Positions 50,831-60,523 of a stretch of DNA of 64,000 bases are shown here, in pieces. Below the pieces are notes generated by a model. The model worked only from the letters and a program-made list of their open reading frames with translations, was not told where the DNA came from and did not search any database. The stretch spans positions 62,001 to 126,000 of the forward strand of contig CAYRSS010000004.1 in the NCBI GenBank assembly GCA_964426945.1, read 5' to 3'. The DNA is from CAYRSS01 sp964426945 (GTDB lineage: Bacteria; Planctomycetota; Phycisphaerae; UBA1845). The translations under genes were made by a program, and so were the position numbers. The first letter of the stretch is position 1, and every line of letters starts with the position of its first letter.

Positions 50831-50859
50831 ATTTTAGTCGACGCACGCCTCAAACTCAA
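50831..50859 (-). promoter_or_regulatory. Promoter of the HNH endonuclease gene
   Basis: On the minus strand TTGAGT (50859-50854), a 17-base spacer and TAAAAT (50836-50831). Start of transcription near 50824 leaves a leader of about 20-25 bases before the AAAGGAG site. Confidence 0.7.
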
Positions 50860-50969
50860 GTTAAAGCACCGTGAACCGCCTCGCTGCGCGGGGTTCCGGC
50901 GTGCCCCGCCGCCGCGTAGAATGTACGATCGGCCTGCGTGGTCGTCGTCATCCTCCCGGAAGCAGTCTC

Positions 50970-52445
50970 ATGCGTTTCAATGCCCTTGCAATTATTGGCC
51001 TGTCCGCGGTACTGACCGGGATTCCGGCCTGCACCGTCACGCCGCCGGCCAACGACAACGCCGCAGACCTGGCCAACCACAACGACAACGACACCAGCCC
51101 GCCCGCCGTGGCCCGTTACGCGCAGGCGTTCGGCGCCGCGGGAACCGGGTTCCTCTCCGCCGTCTGGGGCAGCGCGCCCGATGACATCTTCGTGGTCGGT
51201 GGCCAGCCCGACGCCGGCGAGGTCTATCACTTCGACGGCGAGAACTGGGCGCAGATGGCCATCCCCGTGGTGGACGCACTCGTCTGGGTCTTCGGGTTCG
51301 CGGCGGACGACGTGTTTGCCGTCGGTGAAGGCGGCGGCATCCTTCACTTCAATGGATCGCGCTGGCAGCGACAGAACTCCCCGACGACGGAAGACCTCTG
51401 GGGGGTCTGGGGAGCCGCTCCGGACGATGTCTGGGCGGTCGGCGGCTCCGCCGGTGAGGGCGAGGACGGCGTCGTCATCCTGCACTACAACGGCGCGGTC
51501 TGGACCCAGGTAGCCCCGCCCCGGCTCGACCGCTCGGCGAGCTCGCTCTTCAAAGTCTGGGGGGTGTCTGCGGATCGCGTATTCGCGGTAGGCAGCAACG
51601 GGCTGGTCCTGGAGTACGACGGCGAAAGCTGGGCCCAGATCCTCGTGGCCGACGTCACCGACGACATCATCGCCCTGTGGGGTACGGCGGCGAACAACAT
51701 CGTCGCGGTCGGCGGCCGCCAGCAGGGGGTGATACTGCACTACGACGGCACCGCCTGGAGCGGAGGTCGCCGTGACGGCGTCGAGGGGCTCAACGGCGTG
51801 TACGCCCTGTCGTCGCAGACCGCCGTGGTGGTCGGCGTGAACGGCGAGGCGGGCGTCTACGACATCGACGCCGACAGCTACGCCCCCGAGAGCACCGGCA
51901 CAACCCGCGTTCTGCATGCCGTCTGGTCCGACGGGGACGATCGCGAATACGTCGTCGGCGGAGACAACCGCACCCCCGCGACCGGCATCGCGCTGGTGCG
52001 CACGCTCACCGAGCTGCCTGACAACCCGGCCCCGCCCGCCCCGCCACCGGTGATGGAGCCGCGCATCGAGTTGGGCATCGGCGAAGGCAGCAATTTCTCT
52101 GTCCTGTCGGATGGCGATCCGATCCAGGTGCTCACCGCCGGCCAGGGGGGCACCCACGTATTCCTCACCATGCGGGCCTACGACTTCGGCGACGACATCG
52201 GCGCGCGGTTGACCATATCCGTGGTCGACGACAACAACAGCTTCCAGATCTCCGGCCCGGCCAACTTCACCATCTTCCTGGAAGACGACGGAGCGGGGTA
52301 CTTCGAGCAGGAACGGCTGGTCAGCTTCCGGGTAACCCCGTCCTACATCACCGGTCAGACGGCGACCTTCACCGTGACGGTCGCGGACACCGTTTCCACG
52401 CGCACGGCTACGGCCACGGCGTCGCTCGAACTTCTTGCGCCGTAG
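50970..52445 (+). CDS. Lipoprotein with beta-propeller-like repeats
   Basis: The protein has 491 residues from the ATG at 50970. The signal ends LTGIPAC, followed by a short Asn-rich tether (NDNAADLANHNDNDT). About eight repeats of the form VWG-x-APDDV-x-AVG-x-G-x-ILH-Y/F-G-W follow between residues about 55 and 320, typical of a surface beta-propeller. The C-terminal 130 residues form a beta-sandwich (IELGIGEGSNFSVLSDGD to TATATASLELLAP). It is inferred to be an outer lipoprotein with a binding role. The 3' end meets convergent priA with a 14-base gap. Confidence 0.82.
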   Translation: MRFNALAIIGLSAVLTGIPACTVTPPANDNAADLANHNDNDTSPPAVARYAQAFGAAGTGFLSAVWGSAPDDIFVVGGQPDAGEVYHFDGENWAQMAIPVVDALVWVFGFAADDVFAVGEGGGILHFNGSRWQRQNSPTTEDLWGVWGAAPDDVWAVGGSAGEGEDGVVILHYNGAVWTQVAPPRLDRSASSLFKVWGVSADRVFAVGSNGLVLEYDGESWAQILVADVTDDIIALWGTAANNIVAVGGRQQGVILHYDGTAWSGGRRDGVEGLNGVYALSSQTAVVVGVNGEAGVYDIDADSYAPESTGTTRVLHAVWSDGDDREYVVGGDNRTPATGIALVRTLTELPDNPAPPAPPPVMEPRIELGIGEGSNFSVLSDGDPIQVLTAGQGGTHVFLTMRAYDFGDDIGARLTISVVDDNNSFQISGPANFTIFLEDDGAGYFEQERLVSFRVTPSYITGQTATFTVTVADTVSTRTATATASLELLAP

Positions 52446-52459
52446 CCTGTGGCCGCGGC

Positions 52460-54745
52460 TTAACTCAGGTCGACAGGATCGACGTCGACCATCACCGAAG
52501 CCTTGCCTCGCAAGGCCGCGCTGCTGATCAGTCGCTCCATGAGGGTGTGCATGTCGGTGGCGGTGCGGGTGCGCACGAGCAGGTCGTGGCGATACCGGCC
52601 GCGCATGCGTCGGCGGAGGCAGGATTGCGGGCCGAGCACGTCGGCCGCTTCCAGCGCCAGCGCGGCAATGGCTCCGCGGACGCGCTCGGCCAACGCGGCC
52701 GCCTCGCGGGCCGCGGTTTCGTCGCGCTCGTGCATCAGCAACAGCCGGGTCATCCGGGCGTAGGGCGGCAGGTTCGCCCGGTGGCGAGAGGCCAGCTCGT
52801 CGCGTGCGAAGGCATCGTAGTCGTGATGCGCCGCATGGCGCAGCGCGGGCGATCGGGGCATGGTCGTCTGGATCACCACGCGGCCGCCCTCCTCCGCGCG
52901 GCCGGCGCGACCCGCCACCTGAGTCATGAGCTGAAAGAGGTGTTCCTGGCTGCGGAAATCGGACTCGACCGGCGCCGTGTCCGCGTCGAGCACGCCCACG
53001 AACGACACCGCCGGAAAGTCGAGCCCCTTGGCGATCATCTGCGTTCCGACGAGTACGTCGATCCGCCGCGCGGCGAAGTCTTCGACCAGCTGCCGGTAGT
53101 GATCGCGGTGGGTCATCGTGTCGCTGTCGGCCCGCCGGATCTTCGCCGTGGGCAGCAGCCTGGCGAGCACGTCTTCGGCGCGCTGCGTTCCGGCGCCGAA
53201 GGGCACGAGCCGGCCGCCGCAGCCCATCACCGAGCAGCCCTGCGGCGCCGCAACGCGCAGGTGGCAATAGTGACACCGCGACTCGCCGGTGGAGGTGTGC
53301 AGCACCATGCCCACCGTACACCGCGGACACCGCACGACCTCCAGACAGCGCTCGCAGCGCATCCGCCCGGCATAACCGCGGCGGTTGAGCAGGATGACGG
53401 CCTGGCCGCCTGCGGCCAGCGTCTCCTCAAGCATTCGCAGCATGGTCCGCGACACCAGCGGCGCACCCTTCACGTCGCGGCTCTCCTCGCGGAGATCCAC
53501 GATATGCACCTCCGGTAGCGGCAGTGCCTTTACGCGCCGCGGCAGGTCGACACGCTTCCAGCCCTCGCGCCCGCCGCTGCTGTACCACGATTCCATCGAC
53601 GGCGTGGCCGAGCCCAACACGACGGGAATGCCCAGCTGGTGGGCCCGCAGCACGGCGACATCGCGCACGTGGAAGCGCGGCGCCTGCAGGTTCTTGTAGC
53701 TCGTCTCCTGCTCTTCGTCGACGCAGATAAGCCCGAGCCGCGGGCACGGCGCGAAGACGGCGCTGCGCGTCCCGATCACCACCGACGCCTCGCCCGACGC
53801 CACCTGTCGCCAAACCAGCGAGCGCTGCGACTCGGTCATCGCGCTGTGTACGACAGCCACATCGGCAAACCGCGACGCCAGCCGCTGCACCAGTTGCGTC
53901 GTCAGCATGATCTCGGGCACCAGCAGAATCGCCTGCCGCCCCTGCGCCACCGCCGCGCGAATCGCCCGCACATACACCTCGGTCTTGCCCGAACCGCTCA
54001 CGCCGTAGAGCAGCGTCGCCGCGAATCGATCCGCGGACAGATCGCCGAAGATCGAAGCCAGCGCGGCCTCCTGGTCGGTGGTCGGCTCGAACCCGGGATC
54101 GACAACGACGTGACCCGCGGACTCGGGCGGCTCGGCGGCCTCGCGGCGGACGGTCACGCGCACGGCACCGACCTCGACCAGCTTGCGCAGCACCGCGGCG
54201 GAAGCACCGGTTCGCTCCAGCAGGGCGGTGACGGCCACCGGCTCCTTCGCCGCGCGCAGCACTTCCAGCAGCGCGGTCCGCGCGGCGCTTCGCCGCGCGC
54301 CCGACTCGTCCGTCGCCGCGGCCAGCTCGGCGTAGCGAACCTTGCGCAGGCCGCGCTCGCGCCGCGCCGCCTCGGGGGTCATCGCCTTCAACGTGACGCC
54401 GAGCGGACACGCATAGTGCTGCGCGATGCGGCGGCCCAGTTCGATCAGCGCAGGGGTCAGGTGGCTCGCGGTGTCGACAACGCCCGCGATCGGCCGCAAG
54501 GTGGACTGCCACGTCCGGCGCTCGAGCGCGATCACGAAGCCCGGAGTCTCGCGACCGGTGCGGCCGGTGGGCACGGTGACGCGCTGCCCCACGCCGATAG
54601 CAGAGGCCAGCTCGTCGGGCACGGCGTAGGTGTAGACGCGGTGAACCGGCAGAACGGGCGCGACCGAGGCGACGAGACCCTCACGGCTCTCGCCTTCCTC
54701 GACCCACAGGCGTCCCGTCGCTTCGTCGTGACGTCGCCGGCTCAT
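52460..54745 (-). CDS. priA: Primosomal protein N' (replication restart helicase)
   Basis: The protein has 761 residues, normal length. N-terminal DNA-binding segment: VAPVLPVHRVYTYAVPDEL. The helicase core has Walker A GVSGSGKTEVYVRAI, the DEExH-like box CVDEEQETSYK and SATPSMESWYS. Zinc-binding cysteines are in CERCLEVVRCPRC and CHYCHLRVAAPQGC, and the later GTQMIAKGLDFPAVSFVGVLDAD and QVAGRAGRAE complete the signature. PriA reloads the replicative helicase at stalled forks. No neighbouring gene is functionally linked. Confidence 0.95.
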   Translation of the reverse strand: MSRRRHDEATGRLWVEEGESREGLVASVAPVLPVHRVYTYAVPDELASAIGVGQRVTVPTGRTGRETPGFVIALERRTWQSTLRPIAGVVDTASHLTPALIELGRRIAQHYACPLGVTLKAMTPEAARRERGLRKVRYAELAAATDESGARRSAARTALLEVLRAAKEPVAVTALLERTGASAAVLRKLVEVGAVRVTVRREAAEPPESAGHVVVDPGFEPTTDQEAALASIFGDLSADRFAATLLYGVSGSGKTEVYVRAIRAAVAQGRQAILLVPEIMLTTQLVQRLASRFADVAVVHSAMTESQRSLVWRQVASGEASVVIGTRSAVFAPCPRLGLICVDEEQETSYKNLQAPRFHVRDVAVLRAHQLGIPVVLGSATPSMESWYSSGGREGWKRVDLPRRVKALPLPEVHIVDLREESRDVKGAPLVSRTMLRMLEETLAAGGQAVILLNRRGYAGRMRCERCLEVVRCPRCTVGMVLHTSTGESRCHYCHLRVAAPQGCSVMGCGGRLVPFGAGTQRAEDVLARLLPTAKIRRADSDTMTHRDHYRQLVEDFAARRIDVLVGTQMIAKGLDFPAVSFVGVLDADTAPVESDFRSQEHLFQLMTQVAGRAGRAEEGGRVVIQTTMPRSPALRHAAHHDYDAFARDELASRHRANLPPYARMTRLLLMHERDETAAREAAALAERVRGAIAALALEAADVLGPQSCLRRRMRGRYRHDLLVRTRTATDMHTLMERLISSAALRGKASVMVDVDPVDLS

Positions 54746-54780
54746 CGGCGACCATCATACCGCGACAACGGGCCGGGGGC

Positions 54781-55230
54781 TCAGCGCTTGGAACGATCGG
54801 TCTGGGGCTTGAGGGCCCGCTCGACGGGTTCGGCGGGACCCGCGGAGAATCCGGTGATCTGCGGCGCCTCCCGCGGCTTCTCCCGCGGATGGACGGCGAA
54901 CACCTCGACCCGCACGATCTCGTCAAACGGCACGGTGACCACGAAGGAGCCGACGCGGTACTGCTCATCCACCGGCTCGCATTCGAAGGTCAGGTGAGAC
55001 TTGCTCTGCGCTTCGATGAACTCCTTCACTTCATAGGAGAACCCGTCGCGCAGGTAGATCAGGCAGCGGCATTCAACCTCGCCGCGGAACTGCGCGAACG
55101 ACTCGTCCAGATCAGCCTGTTCCGGCTGCAGGTCCGGAAAGTGGCCGATCGCGCACCGCCACCGCGACTCCTCCATCTGGTGGTGAAACGCGGCGCCGTA
55201 GAACCAGTCGTAATTGAAAGAAGGCGACAT
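54781..55230 (-). CDS. Small acidic cytoplasmic protein, unknown function
   Basis: The protein has 149 residues from the ATG at 55230 with GGAG upstream. It is rich in Glu, Phe and Arg (FNYDWFYGAAFHHQMEESRW, FAQFRGEVECRCLIYLRDG), with a Pro-rich end. The ECRCLIYL cysteines may matter. I do not recognise it. It lies 35 bases upstream of priA in the same direction and may be co-transcribed with it. Confidence 0.6.
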   Translation of the reverse strand: MSPSFNYDWFYGAAFHHQMEESRWRCAIGHFPDLQPEQADLDESFAQFRGEVECRCLIYLRDGFSYEVKEFIEAQSKSHLTFECEPVDEQYRVGSFVVTVPFDEIVRVEVFAVHPREKPREAPQITGFSAGPAEPVERALKPQTDRSKR

Positions 55231-55365
55231 TGAAGCTCCAGGGAATGTCGTCCGCCAGAAGGACCGTTCTCGCACGGTGTCGGGGCACGCTAAGACCCCA
55301 CCGCGGCACCGTCAATCGCGGTCCTGCGGTTTCTATCGACAGCTTGGGGCGATAGCATCGCCTTC

Positions 55366-56346
55366 ATGTCGCCCGCCGAGCGAACCGCCCTGGTCCGAAA
55401 AGTCGCCGCCGCACTGGGTCTCGACCGTTGCGGCGTGACCTCCGCCGAGCCTATCGGACGTGCCGACTACGTCCGAGAATGGCTGGCCGCCGGCCGCGCG
55501 GGCACCATGACCTACCTCGCCGACGAGGTGGAAGTCCGCCTCGACCCCGCTCGGATCCTGCCGGGCGCGCGCAGCGTCATCGCCGTCGCACTGCTCTACC
55601 ACCAACCGGCTCCCCCGCCGCCCGCAGACGCGCGGCCGCGCGGCCGGGTCGCCATGTACGCCTGGGGCGATGACTACCACGACGTGCTCGGCGGCAGAAT
55701 GCAAGCCCTGCACCGACGGCTTCAGGACGAACTGGACGAACCGTTCGACGCCATCGCCTGCGTCGACACCGAGCCGATCATCGAGCGAGAACTCGCGGCG
55801 CGGGCGGGCATCGGCTGGATCGGGAAAAACACGCTCGTCCTGCACCCGGAGCTGGGTAGCTGCTTTTTCCTCGGGCTGCTGGTCACCACGCTCGACCTGG
55901 CCGTTGACGCCCCGCTGGCGGACCACTGCGGCTCGTGCACGCGATGCCTCGAAGCCTGTCCGACGCAGGCGTTTCCGGCTCCCTACCAGCTCGACGCCTC
56001 GCGCTGCATCAGCTACCTGACCATCGAGTCGCGCGAGCCCGCGCCGGCAGAACTGGCCTCGCGCAGCGGCGATTGGATCTTCGGCTGCGACGTGTGTCAG
56101 GAGGTATGCCCCTTCAACCGCGGCGCGCCGACGACGACCGAGCCGGGCTTCGCCCCGCGCGGCGAGGCGACCACCCGCCCCGACCTGCGCGCGCTGCTCA
56201 CCTGGCAACCTGACGACTACCGCCGCATCCTCCGCGGATCGGCCATGCGCCGTGCCAAGCTGGACATGCTGCGGCGCAGCGCGCGCATCGCCATGAAAAA
56301 CGGCGGCGCCGATCACGGCGCCGCCGATGCAGATGTCACCTCGTGA
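55366..56346 (+). CDS. queG: Epoxyqueuosine reductase
   Basis: The protein has 326 residues, shorter than many QueG proteins (about 370), which often carry a C-terminal HEAT-like extension missing here. Cobalamin-binding part: LDRCGVTSAEPIG, RSVIAVALLYH and IGWIGKNTLVLHPELG. Two ferredoxin-like 4Fe-4S motifs follow: CGSCTRCLEACPTQAF and CDVCQEVCPFNRG. The enzyme makes queuosine in tRNA wobble position 34, last step. Its 3' end contains the terminator of the convergent LysM gene (56296-56326). Confidence 0.92.
   Translation: MSPAERTALVRKVAAALGLDRCGVTSAEPIGRADYVREWLAAGRAGTMTYLADEVEVRLDPARILPGARSVIAVALLYHQPAPPPPADARPRGRVAMYAWGDDYHDVLGGRMQALHRRLQDELDEPFDAIACVDTEPIIERELAARAGIGWIGKNTLVLHPELGSCFFLGLLVTTLDLAVDAPLADHCGSCTRCLEACPTQAFPAPYQLDASRCISYLTIESREPAPAELASRSGDWIFGCDVCQEVCPFNRGAPTTTEPGFAPRGEATTRPDLRALLTWQPDDYRRILRGSAMRRAKLDMLRRSARIAMKNGGADHGAADADVTS
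56296..56326 (-). terminator. Terminator of the LysM gene lying inside queG
   Basis: A perfect GC-rich 11-base-pair stem (56301-56311 with 56316-56326), an ATCA loop and, on the minus strand, five T after it (56296-56300 as A on the plus strand). It ends transcripts from 56365-57498 and is coding sequence in queG on the other strand. Confidence 0.8.
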
Positions 56347-56364
56347 GGCCGGGCTGCGGGCGGA

Positions 56365-57498
56365 TCAGGTACCCGCCTTGGCCGCCTCGCGATCGGGCAG
56401 GATCAGCACATGGCCCGGACGGAGGTTCTTCGGATCACCCTTCACCACCGAGCGGTTCATTTCGAGAAGCTCCTTCCAGCGTGACGACGCCCCCAGTTGG
56501 TCGCGGGCGATGTCATAGAACGTGTCACCCGACTTGACCGTATACGTGCGGCGGCTGCTGGCAGCGGTCTCCGCGGCTTTCGCGGTTCCACCGGCGGGCG
56601 CCGATGTGGTGGGGGGCGCCGCGGCCGTATTGGCCGGGCGGGCGGCAGTCGCCTTGAGCTCCCTCGCCTTGCGCGCCGCCTCGGCCACCTGACGATCATC
56701 CGGCAGCGGCGGGATCATCACCGCCGTGCCCCGCGGCAGGCGGGTCGTATCGGTGATCTGCGGGTTGGAGTGCATGAGGAACTCGGCCAGCTGGGGACGG
56801 CCGTAGTAGGTCTTGGCGAGCGAGGCGAACGTTTCGGAGCCGGTCACCCGGTGCGTTTCGACGCCGGGCGTCGCGGGCGACCGAGTCGCGGCGCCGGTGT
56901 TCGCCGTAGCGGGCGCGGGCGGCGTGGCGCCGGCGGCAGGGGACGTAACCGGCGGCTGCGTTTCACCCGTGGCCGGGGTTGCAACGGCTGGCTCCCGCGT
57001 CGCCACGGCCCCCTCGCCCGGAGCGACGCCGGCGGCAGGTGCGCTGGCCTCGCCCGTGGGGCGGACAGCGGGCTCGCTCGTGGGCCGCGCGGGGACGGTT
57101 TCGGTCGCCGGACGTGTGGCGGGCCGCGAGGCCGCGTCATCGCCGGTCGTCACCGACCGGGGGCCCGGCGGAAGCTGCACCGGCCCGTCGAGCCCGCGGG
57201 GACGCGAGGCGTCCGCGGTCCGGGTGTCGGCCGGGGAGCCCGTGCGCGGCTGATCCGCCGGTCGTGGCTGACGCGCGGCCGGATTGGCCGCCGTGCCGTT
57301 ACGCTCGGTTGTGCGGGTCGGGGCGGGCCGGGTGGCCGATGTCGCCGGGCCGGTCGGCGTGGCGGTATCGGTTCGCGCGCCGGGACCGGTGGCGAGGTCA
57401 ACCGGCTTCTCGCCGCGGTCGGCGAAGAGGAAGTACCCGCCGCCGGTCAGCACGATCAGGAAGAACAGTACGAGGCCGAATTTGACGTCCGTGCGCAT
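56365..57498 (-). CDS. Membrane-anchored protein with two LysM-type domains and Pro/Ala/Thr linker
   Basis: The protein has 377 residues from the ATG at 57498 (GGAAGGGG upstream). It has one N-terminal membrane helix (FGLVLFFLIVLTGGGYFLF), a long disordered Pro/Ala/Thr/Arg-rich linker of about 170 residues, and then a LysM-like domain (VTGSETFASLAKTYYGRPQLAEF). A second linker precedes a typical LysM domain (YTVKSGDTFYDIARDQLGASSRWKELLEMN). LysM binds peptidoglycan or chitin-like glycans. It is inferred to be a periplasmic, wall-bound protein. It is convergent with queG. Confidence 0.85.
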   Translation of the reverse strand: MRTDVKFGLVLFFLIVLTGGGYFLFADRGEKPVDLATGPGARTDTATPTGPATSATRPAPTRTTERNGTAANPAARQPRPADQPRTGSPADTRTADASRPRGLDGPVQLPPGPRSVTTGDDAASRPATRPATETVPARPTSEPAVRPTGEASAPAAGVAPGEGAVATREPAVATPATGETQPPVTSPAAGATPPAPATANTGAATRSPATPGVETHRVTGSETFASLAKTYYGRPQLAEFLMHSNPQITDTTRLPRGTAVMIPPLPDDRQVAEAARKARELKATAARPANTAAAPPTTSAPAGGTAKAAETAASSRRTYTVKSGDTFYDIARDQLGASSRWKELLEMNRSVVKGDPKNLRPGHVLILPDREAAKAGT

Positions 57499-57680
57499 GA
57501 CAGACCCCTTCCCTGAGGCGTGCGGCCGATGAGTCGCACCAAGATGAGCGGGATGACGTTCCGCGGTCTGCGCGCCGCACAACAGCACGGATCGCGTCGT
57601 CGAGAATGCTGCCGCGCAGTGTACGACCGCGGCGTCGCGCGGTCAACATGGAAGCGCGCCGGAATCCTCCTTCGCCGTGG

Positions 57681-57722
57681 TAAAAAGCAAGGCGGCGAGC
57701 CGGTGATCACCGACCCGCCGCC
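57681..57722 (-). terminator. Terminator of the prepilin-like gene
   Basis: A 16-base-pair near-perfect stem (57691-57722, two wobble pairs) with a tight palindromic GTGATCAC turn, followed on the minus strand by TTGCTTTTTA. Confidence 0.85.
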
Positions 57723-57756
57723 CGCTTAAGTCCGAAGACTCGTCAGACCGCCCTGA

Positions 57757-58734
57757 CTACGGATAGATCAGGCTGTCCGTCGACGAGTACACCGGCGGCG
57801 ACGAAGAGATCGACTCCTGGCCCGGGAACGGGTTCGGGGTGACCTGCCACGCGGTGCGACCCTGGTAACGGTTCTGGCCCGACGTCGGGGTACCCGGCGC
57901 GGTCCAGGTGCCGAACATCAGGGTGTAGATGTTGTCGCTGTCGATACCGACGCACGGCTTGCGCTCGAACGTCACGTGACCGTCAGCAAAGAGGCAGTTC
58001 TGGCCTTCGCCGTTGCCCTGACCGCCGTGGTTCGGCGAGTTGAACGGGCGCCAGGCCTTGGCCGAGTCGTTCAGGTTGATCGAACCCGTCTCGCCGACGT
58101 TCCAGTTCGGAACGCCCTGCTCGTCGAAGTAGTACGGGCTCTTGTCAGCGGCGAGGATCTGACGGTTGTCAGCGCCCTCGCGCGGACGCGTGTCCGTCGG
58201 GCCGAACGGAACCTGGTAGCCGTAGCTGATGTGCGAGAAGCCGAGGAAGTCGTAGTACAGGTCGAGGTTTTCCGTCGGATCAGGCTCATCGCCGCTGCTG
58301 GGGCAGATGAACTGCTTGGTGGTCACCTCGCCCGAGCGGACCAGCAGCCAGTAGGCGCGGGTCACCGAGACGCGGGTGCTGCCACCCAGACCGGTGCCGT
58401 CCGCTTCCTTGTAGCTGGGACGGTTACGACCGTTGAGGACCGGAAGACCGATGATGCCGCTGTTCGGCGTGTTCGGGTTGCCGGCCGCGTCGGTGTAGGT
58501 GATGTTCGTGGTGTGATTGCCCTTGAAGCCGGGAATCATCCACTTCTCGAGGTTGTCCGTGGCGTACAGCTTGGCCGACGTGCCGATACCCTTCAGGTTG
58601 GCAGCGCAGACCAGGCGCTTGCTCAGCTCGCGAGCACGCGACAAGCTGGGCAGCAGGATCGAGATGAGCAGCGCGATGATCGCGATCACCACGAGCAGCT
58701 CGATCAGCGTAAAACCGAAATTCCTTCGCCGCAT
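57757..58734 (-). CDS. Prepilin-like protein with planctomycete ADGH motif
   Basis: The protein has 325 residues from the ATG at 58734, where GGGAGG precedes it; a GTG at 58755 is unlikely. The N-terminus is a textbook type IV prepilin/pseudopilin signal: GFTLIELLVVIAIIALLISI. The C-terminus carries CLFADGHVTFE, the H-x-DG region typical of planctomycete type II secretion-like proteins. Such proteins may assemble as fibres or act in secretion. No other pilin or secretion gene is adjacent. The strong terminator implies high expression of a single-gene unit. Confidence 0.9.
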   Translation of the reverse strand: MRRRNFGFTLIELLVVIAIIALLISILLPSLSRARELSKRLVCAANLKGIGTSAKLYATDNLEKWMIPGFKGNHTTNITYTDAAGNPNTPNSGIIGLPVLNGRNRPSYKEADGTGLGGSTRVSVTRAYWLLVRSGEVTTKQFICPSSGDEPDPTENLDLYYDFLGFSHISYGYQVPFGPTDTRPREGADNRQILAADKSPYYFDEQGVPNWNVGETGSINLNDSAKAWRPFNSPNHGGQGNGEGQNCLFADGHVTFERKPCVGIDSDNIYTLMFGTWTAPGTPTSGQNRYQGRTAWQVTPNPFPGQESISSSPPVYSSTDSLIYP

Positions 58735-59392
58735 GGCGAATACCTCCCGTGCCACCTAGGGCACAATAATTCTCCACGACCCGAACCCGCCACGCCCGAT
58801 AACCGTATCGAACGTTCTACGGCGAGCCGCGAGTCGCCGGCCCCTCACCCCGCCAGTCCGGTAACCGTACCGGCCGACGGCGACAAGGCGCCAATTCCGT
58901 GAACCCCCCGAAAACCCCGGTCGCGGCTGCGGCCGAAGCTGACGGGCACATTGTCACCAGCAAAGGAGAACTGAAGCCCGGCCACGCACCTTCGAAGCGA
59001 CGCGCGTCGAAAGGTCGACCCCAAGGGGTGCGAAGGCCGAACTCGGACAGGACCCGACGGAGGGAAACTCCGCAGTGACCGACGGAGGTCACCCGTCAGG
59101 GCCCGTGGAGGTAGCGGCGGAGGGCCAAATGAATGGGAGGATCAAATAATGGCTAGAACCGACGTATCAATCTGAGAATGATCAATCGGCCTTCCAGACC
59201 ACGCGGCAAACGCCGCGCAGCCCATACCGCTCCTACCAACACTAAATCCTAATCGACGACTGGAGGCCTGTCAATAAGTTCGGCGGGATTCGGACCTCTG
59301 CCCCCACCACGGCGCGGGCCGCCGCGGCGGCAGCATGCGCTCACGCCCAGCAATCACCAACGCATTTTATTCAGTGTCACAGATCTCAAGAC
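58735..59392. other. Intergenic region upstream of the prepilin gene
   Basis: These 658 bases hold no supported gene. An inverted repeat GTGCC-N6-GGCAC (58749-58764) lies just upstream of the prepilin start and could be an operator. An AT-rich stretch at 59130-59260 has a GGGAGG followed by an eight-codon frame at 59149 that I do not trust. The long leader-like distance suggests unrecognised regulation. Confidence 0.4.
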
Positions 59393-60523
59393 TCAGTCCG
59401 CCCGTAGTTCGACGAGGTCGATCCCCCGCGGCAGGGCCACCCCCAGCCCCTTCCGCTGCGCGTCTGCGAGGTAGGCCGGCAGCCCATCCTCGCCACCGCC
59501 GATCGCCTCCAGGCCGTGCGCCTCGCGGATCGCGTTGAGCCGGGCCAGCCCCACCGCATCCGCGGCCACGCCGTCCGTCGAAGCGAACATCAGCCCCTCC
59601 TCGGACACGTGCTCCGCCGCGACGGCGGGACCGCCTTCGAACACGACACGCAGGGCGTCAACGACGTGCAACCGAACCCGCGACCGGACGCTCTCGTGAC
59701 CGACGATGTCGGCGATGTACGGGGTGCAGCTGTTGGCGTGGAATCGGGCCGGGTGGCGAACCAGCCCGTGCGACAGGTTCTTCAGACAGCAGGTCATCCC
59801 CGCAAGATTGTGGGTCTTAAGGAACGGCACGTTGATCAGTGCCGTCACCTGGCGAAGGGCCAGGGCGAGTTGGTCGGCCCCGCTGCCGAAGTCGGTTTCG
59901 TCCGGCTCGAATCCCTGAACCGCCGGGGTCGTGTCGAACTGCTCTTCGAGTCCCGGCGGTGCCTCGATGCACACGATCTGCCGCGGCGACCAGCCGCCGG
60001 CGAGAATCGAACTGATCAGGACCTCGCCCACGACCCGCGTGGTGTCCAGCCCCGACTGCCCGGATCGGTTGAACTTCAGGCCGATGATGTCGTCCGGCGA
60101 CAGCAGCTTCCGCCAGGCGTCGTACGTCGTTTCGACCCCCAGCGCCCCGGATACCGTCCGCTCGAACTGCTCGACGACCAGCTGGCGCTCCAGCTTGCCT
60201 CCGCTGGTCAGGGCGCGCCGCGATCTCACGCTGGCCACGCGGGACTTCGCCGTGCCGGGCGCGAGGTAGAGCAGATCCTCCGGCTGGCTCGGTTGACGCC
60301 CCGCCGCCCCCCCCGCCAGCAGGCCGCACGTACCCGCTACCCCCAGCGCCGCCTGCAGAAACCCGCGCCGGGACACGCCGGATAGGGGTTCGCCACACGC
60401 TGGAACCAAGGCAGGATCGTGGTCGTGACTTTCGCCGCTCAAACGGCGGTCTCCAAGCAGGGAATGGCCTCGTCCGGCGTGGCCCGCTCCCGGGGCCCGG
60501 CGCGGCCGCATCACGGGAAGCAT
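59393..60523 (-). CDS. Tat-exported DUF362 protein
   Basis: The protein has 376 residues. A twin-arginine signal (SRRGFLQAALGVAGTCGLLAG) is near residue 52, after an unusually long leader, so the real start may be further in. The DUF362 motifs are present: IIGLKFNRSG, VPFLKTHNLAGMTCCLKNL, the Asp-rich end (STDGVAADAVGLARLN). DUF362 proteins are often linked to iron-sulphur or maturation roles, but the function is not defined. It is divergent from miaB with a 96-base gap. Confidence 0.78.
   Translation of the reverse strand: MLPVMRPRRAPGAGHAGRGHSLLGDRRLSGESHDHDPALVPACGEPLSGVSRRGFLQAALGVAGTCGLLAGGAAGRQPSQPEDLLYLAPGTAKSRVASVRSRRALTSGGKLERQLVVEQFERTVSGALGVETTYDAWRKLLSPDDIIGLKFNRSGQSGLDTTRVVGEVLISSILAGGWSPRQIVCIEAPPGLEEQFDTTPAVQGFEPDETDFGSGADQLALALRQVTALINVPFLKTHNLAGMTCCLKNLSHGLVRHPARFHANSCTPYIADIVGHESVRSRVRLHVVDALRVVFEGGPAVAAEHVSEEGLMFASTDGVAADAVGLARLNAIREAHGLEAIGGGEDGLPAYLADAQRKGLGVALPRGIDLVELRAD

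Noticed and set aside
59149..59175. An eight-codon frame after GGGAGG in the prepilin intergenic region
   Set aside because: It is too short to support without conservation; a chance match to a ribosome site is likely.
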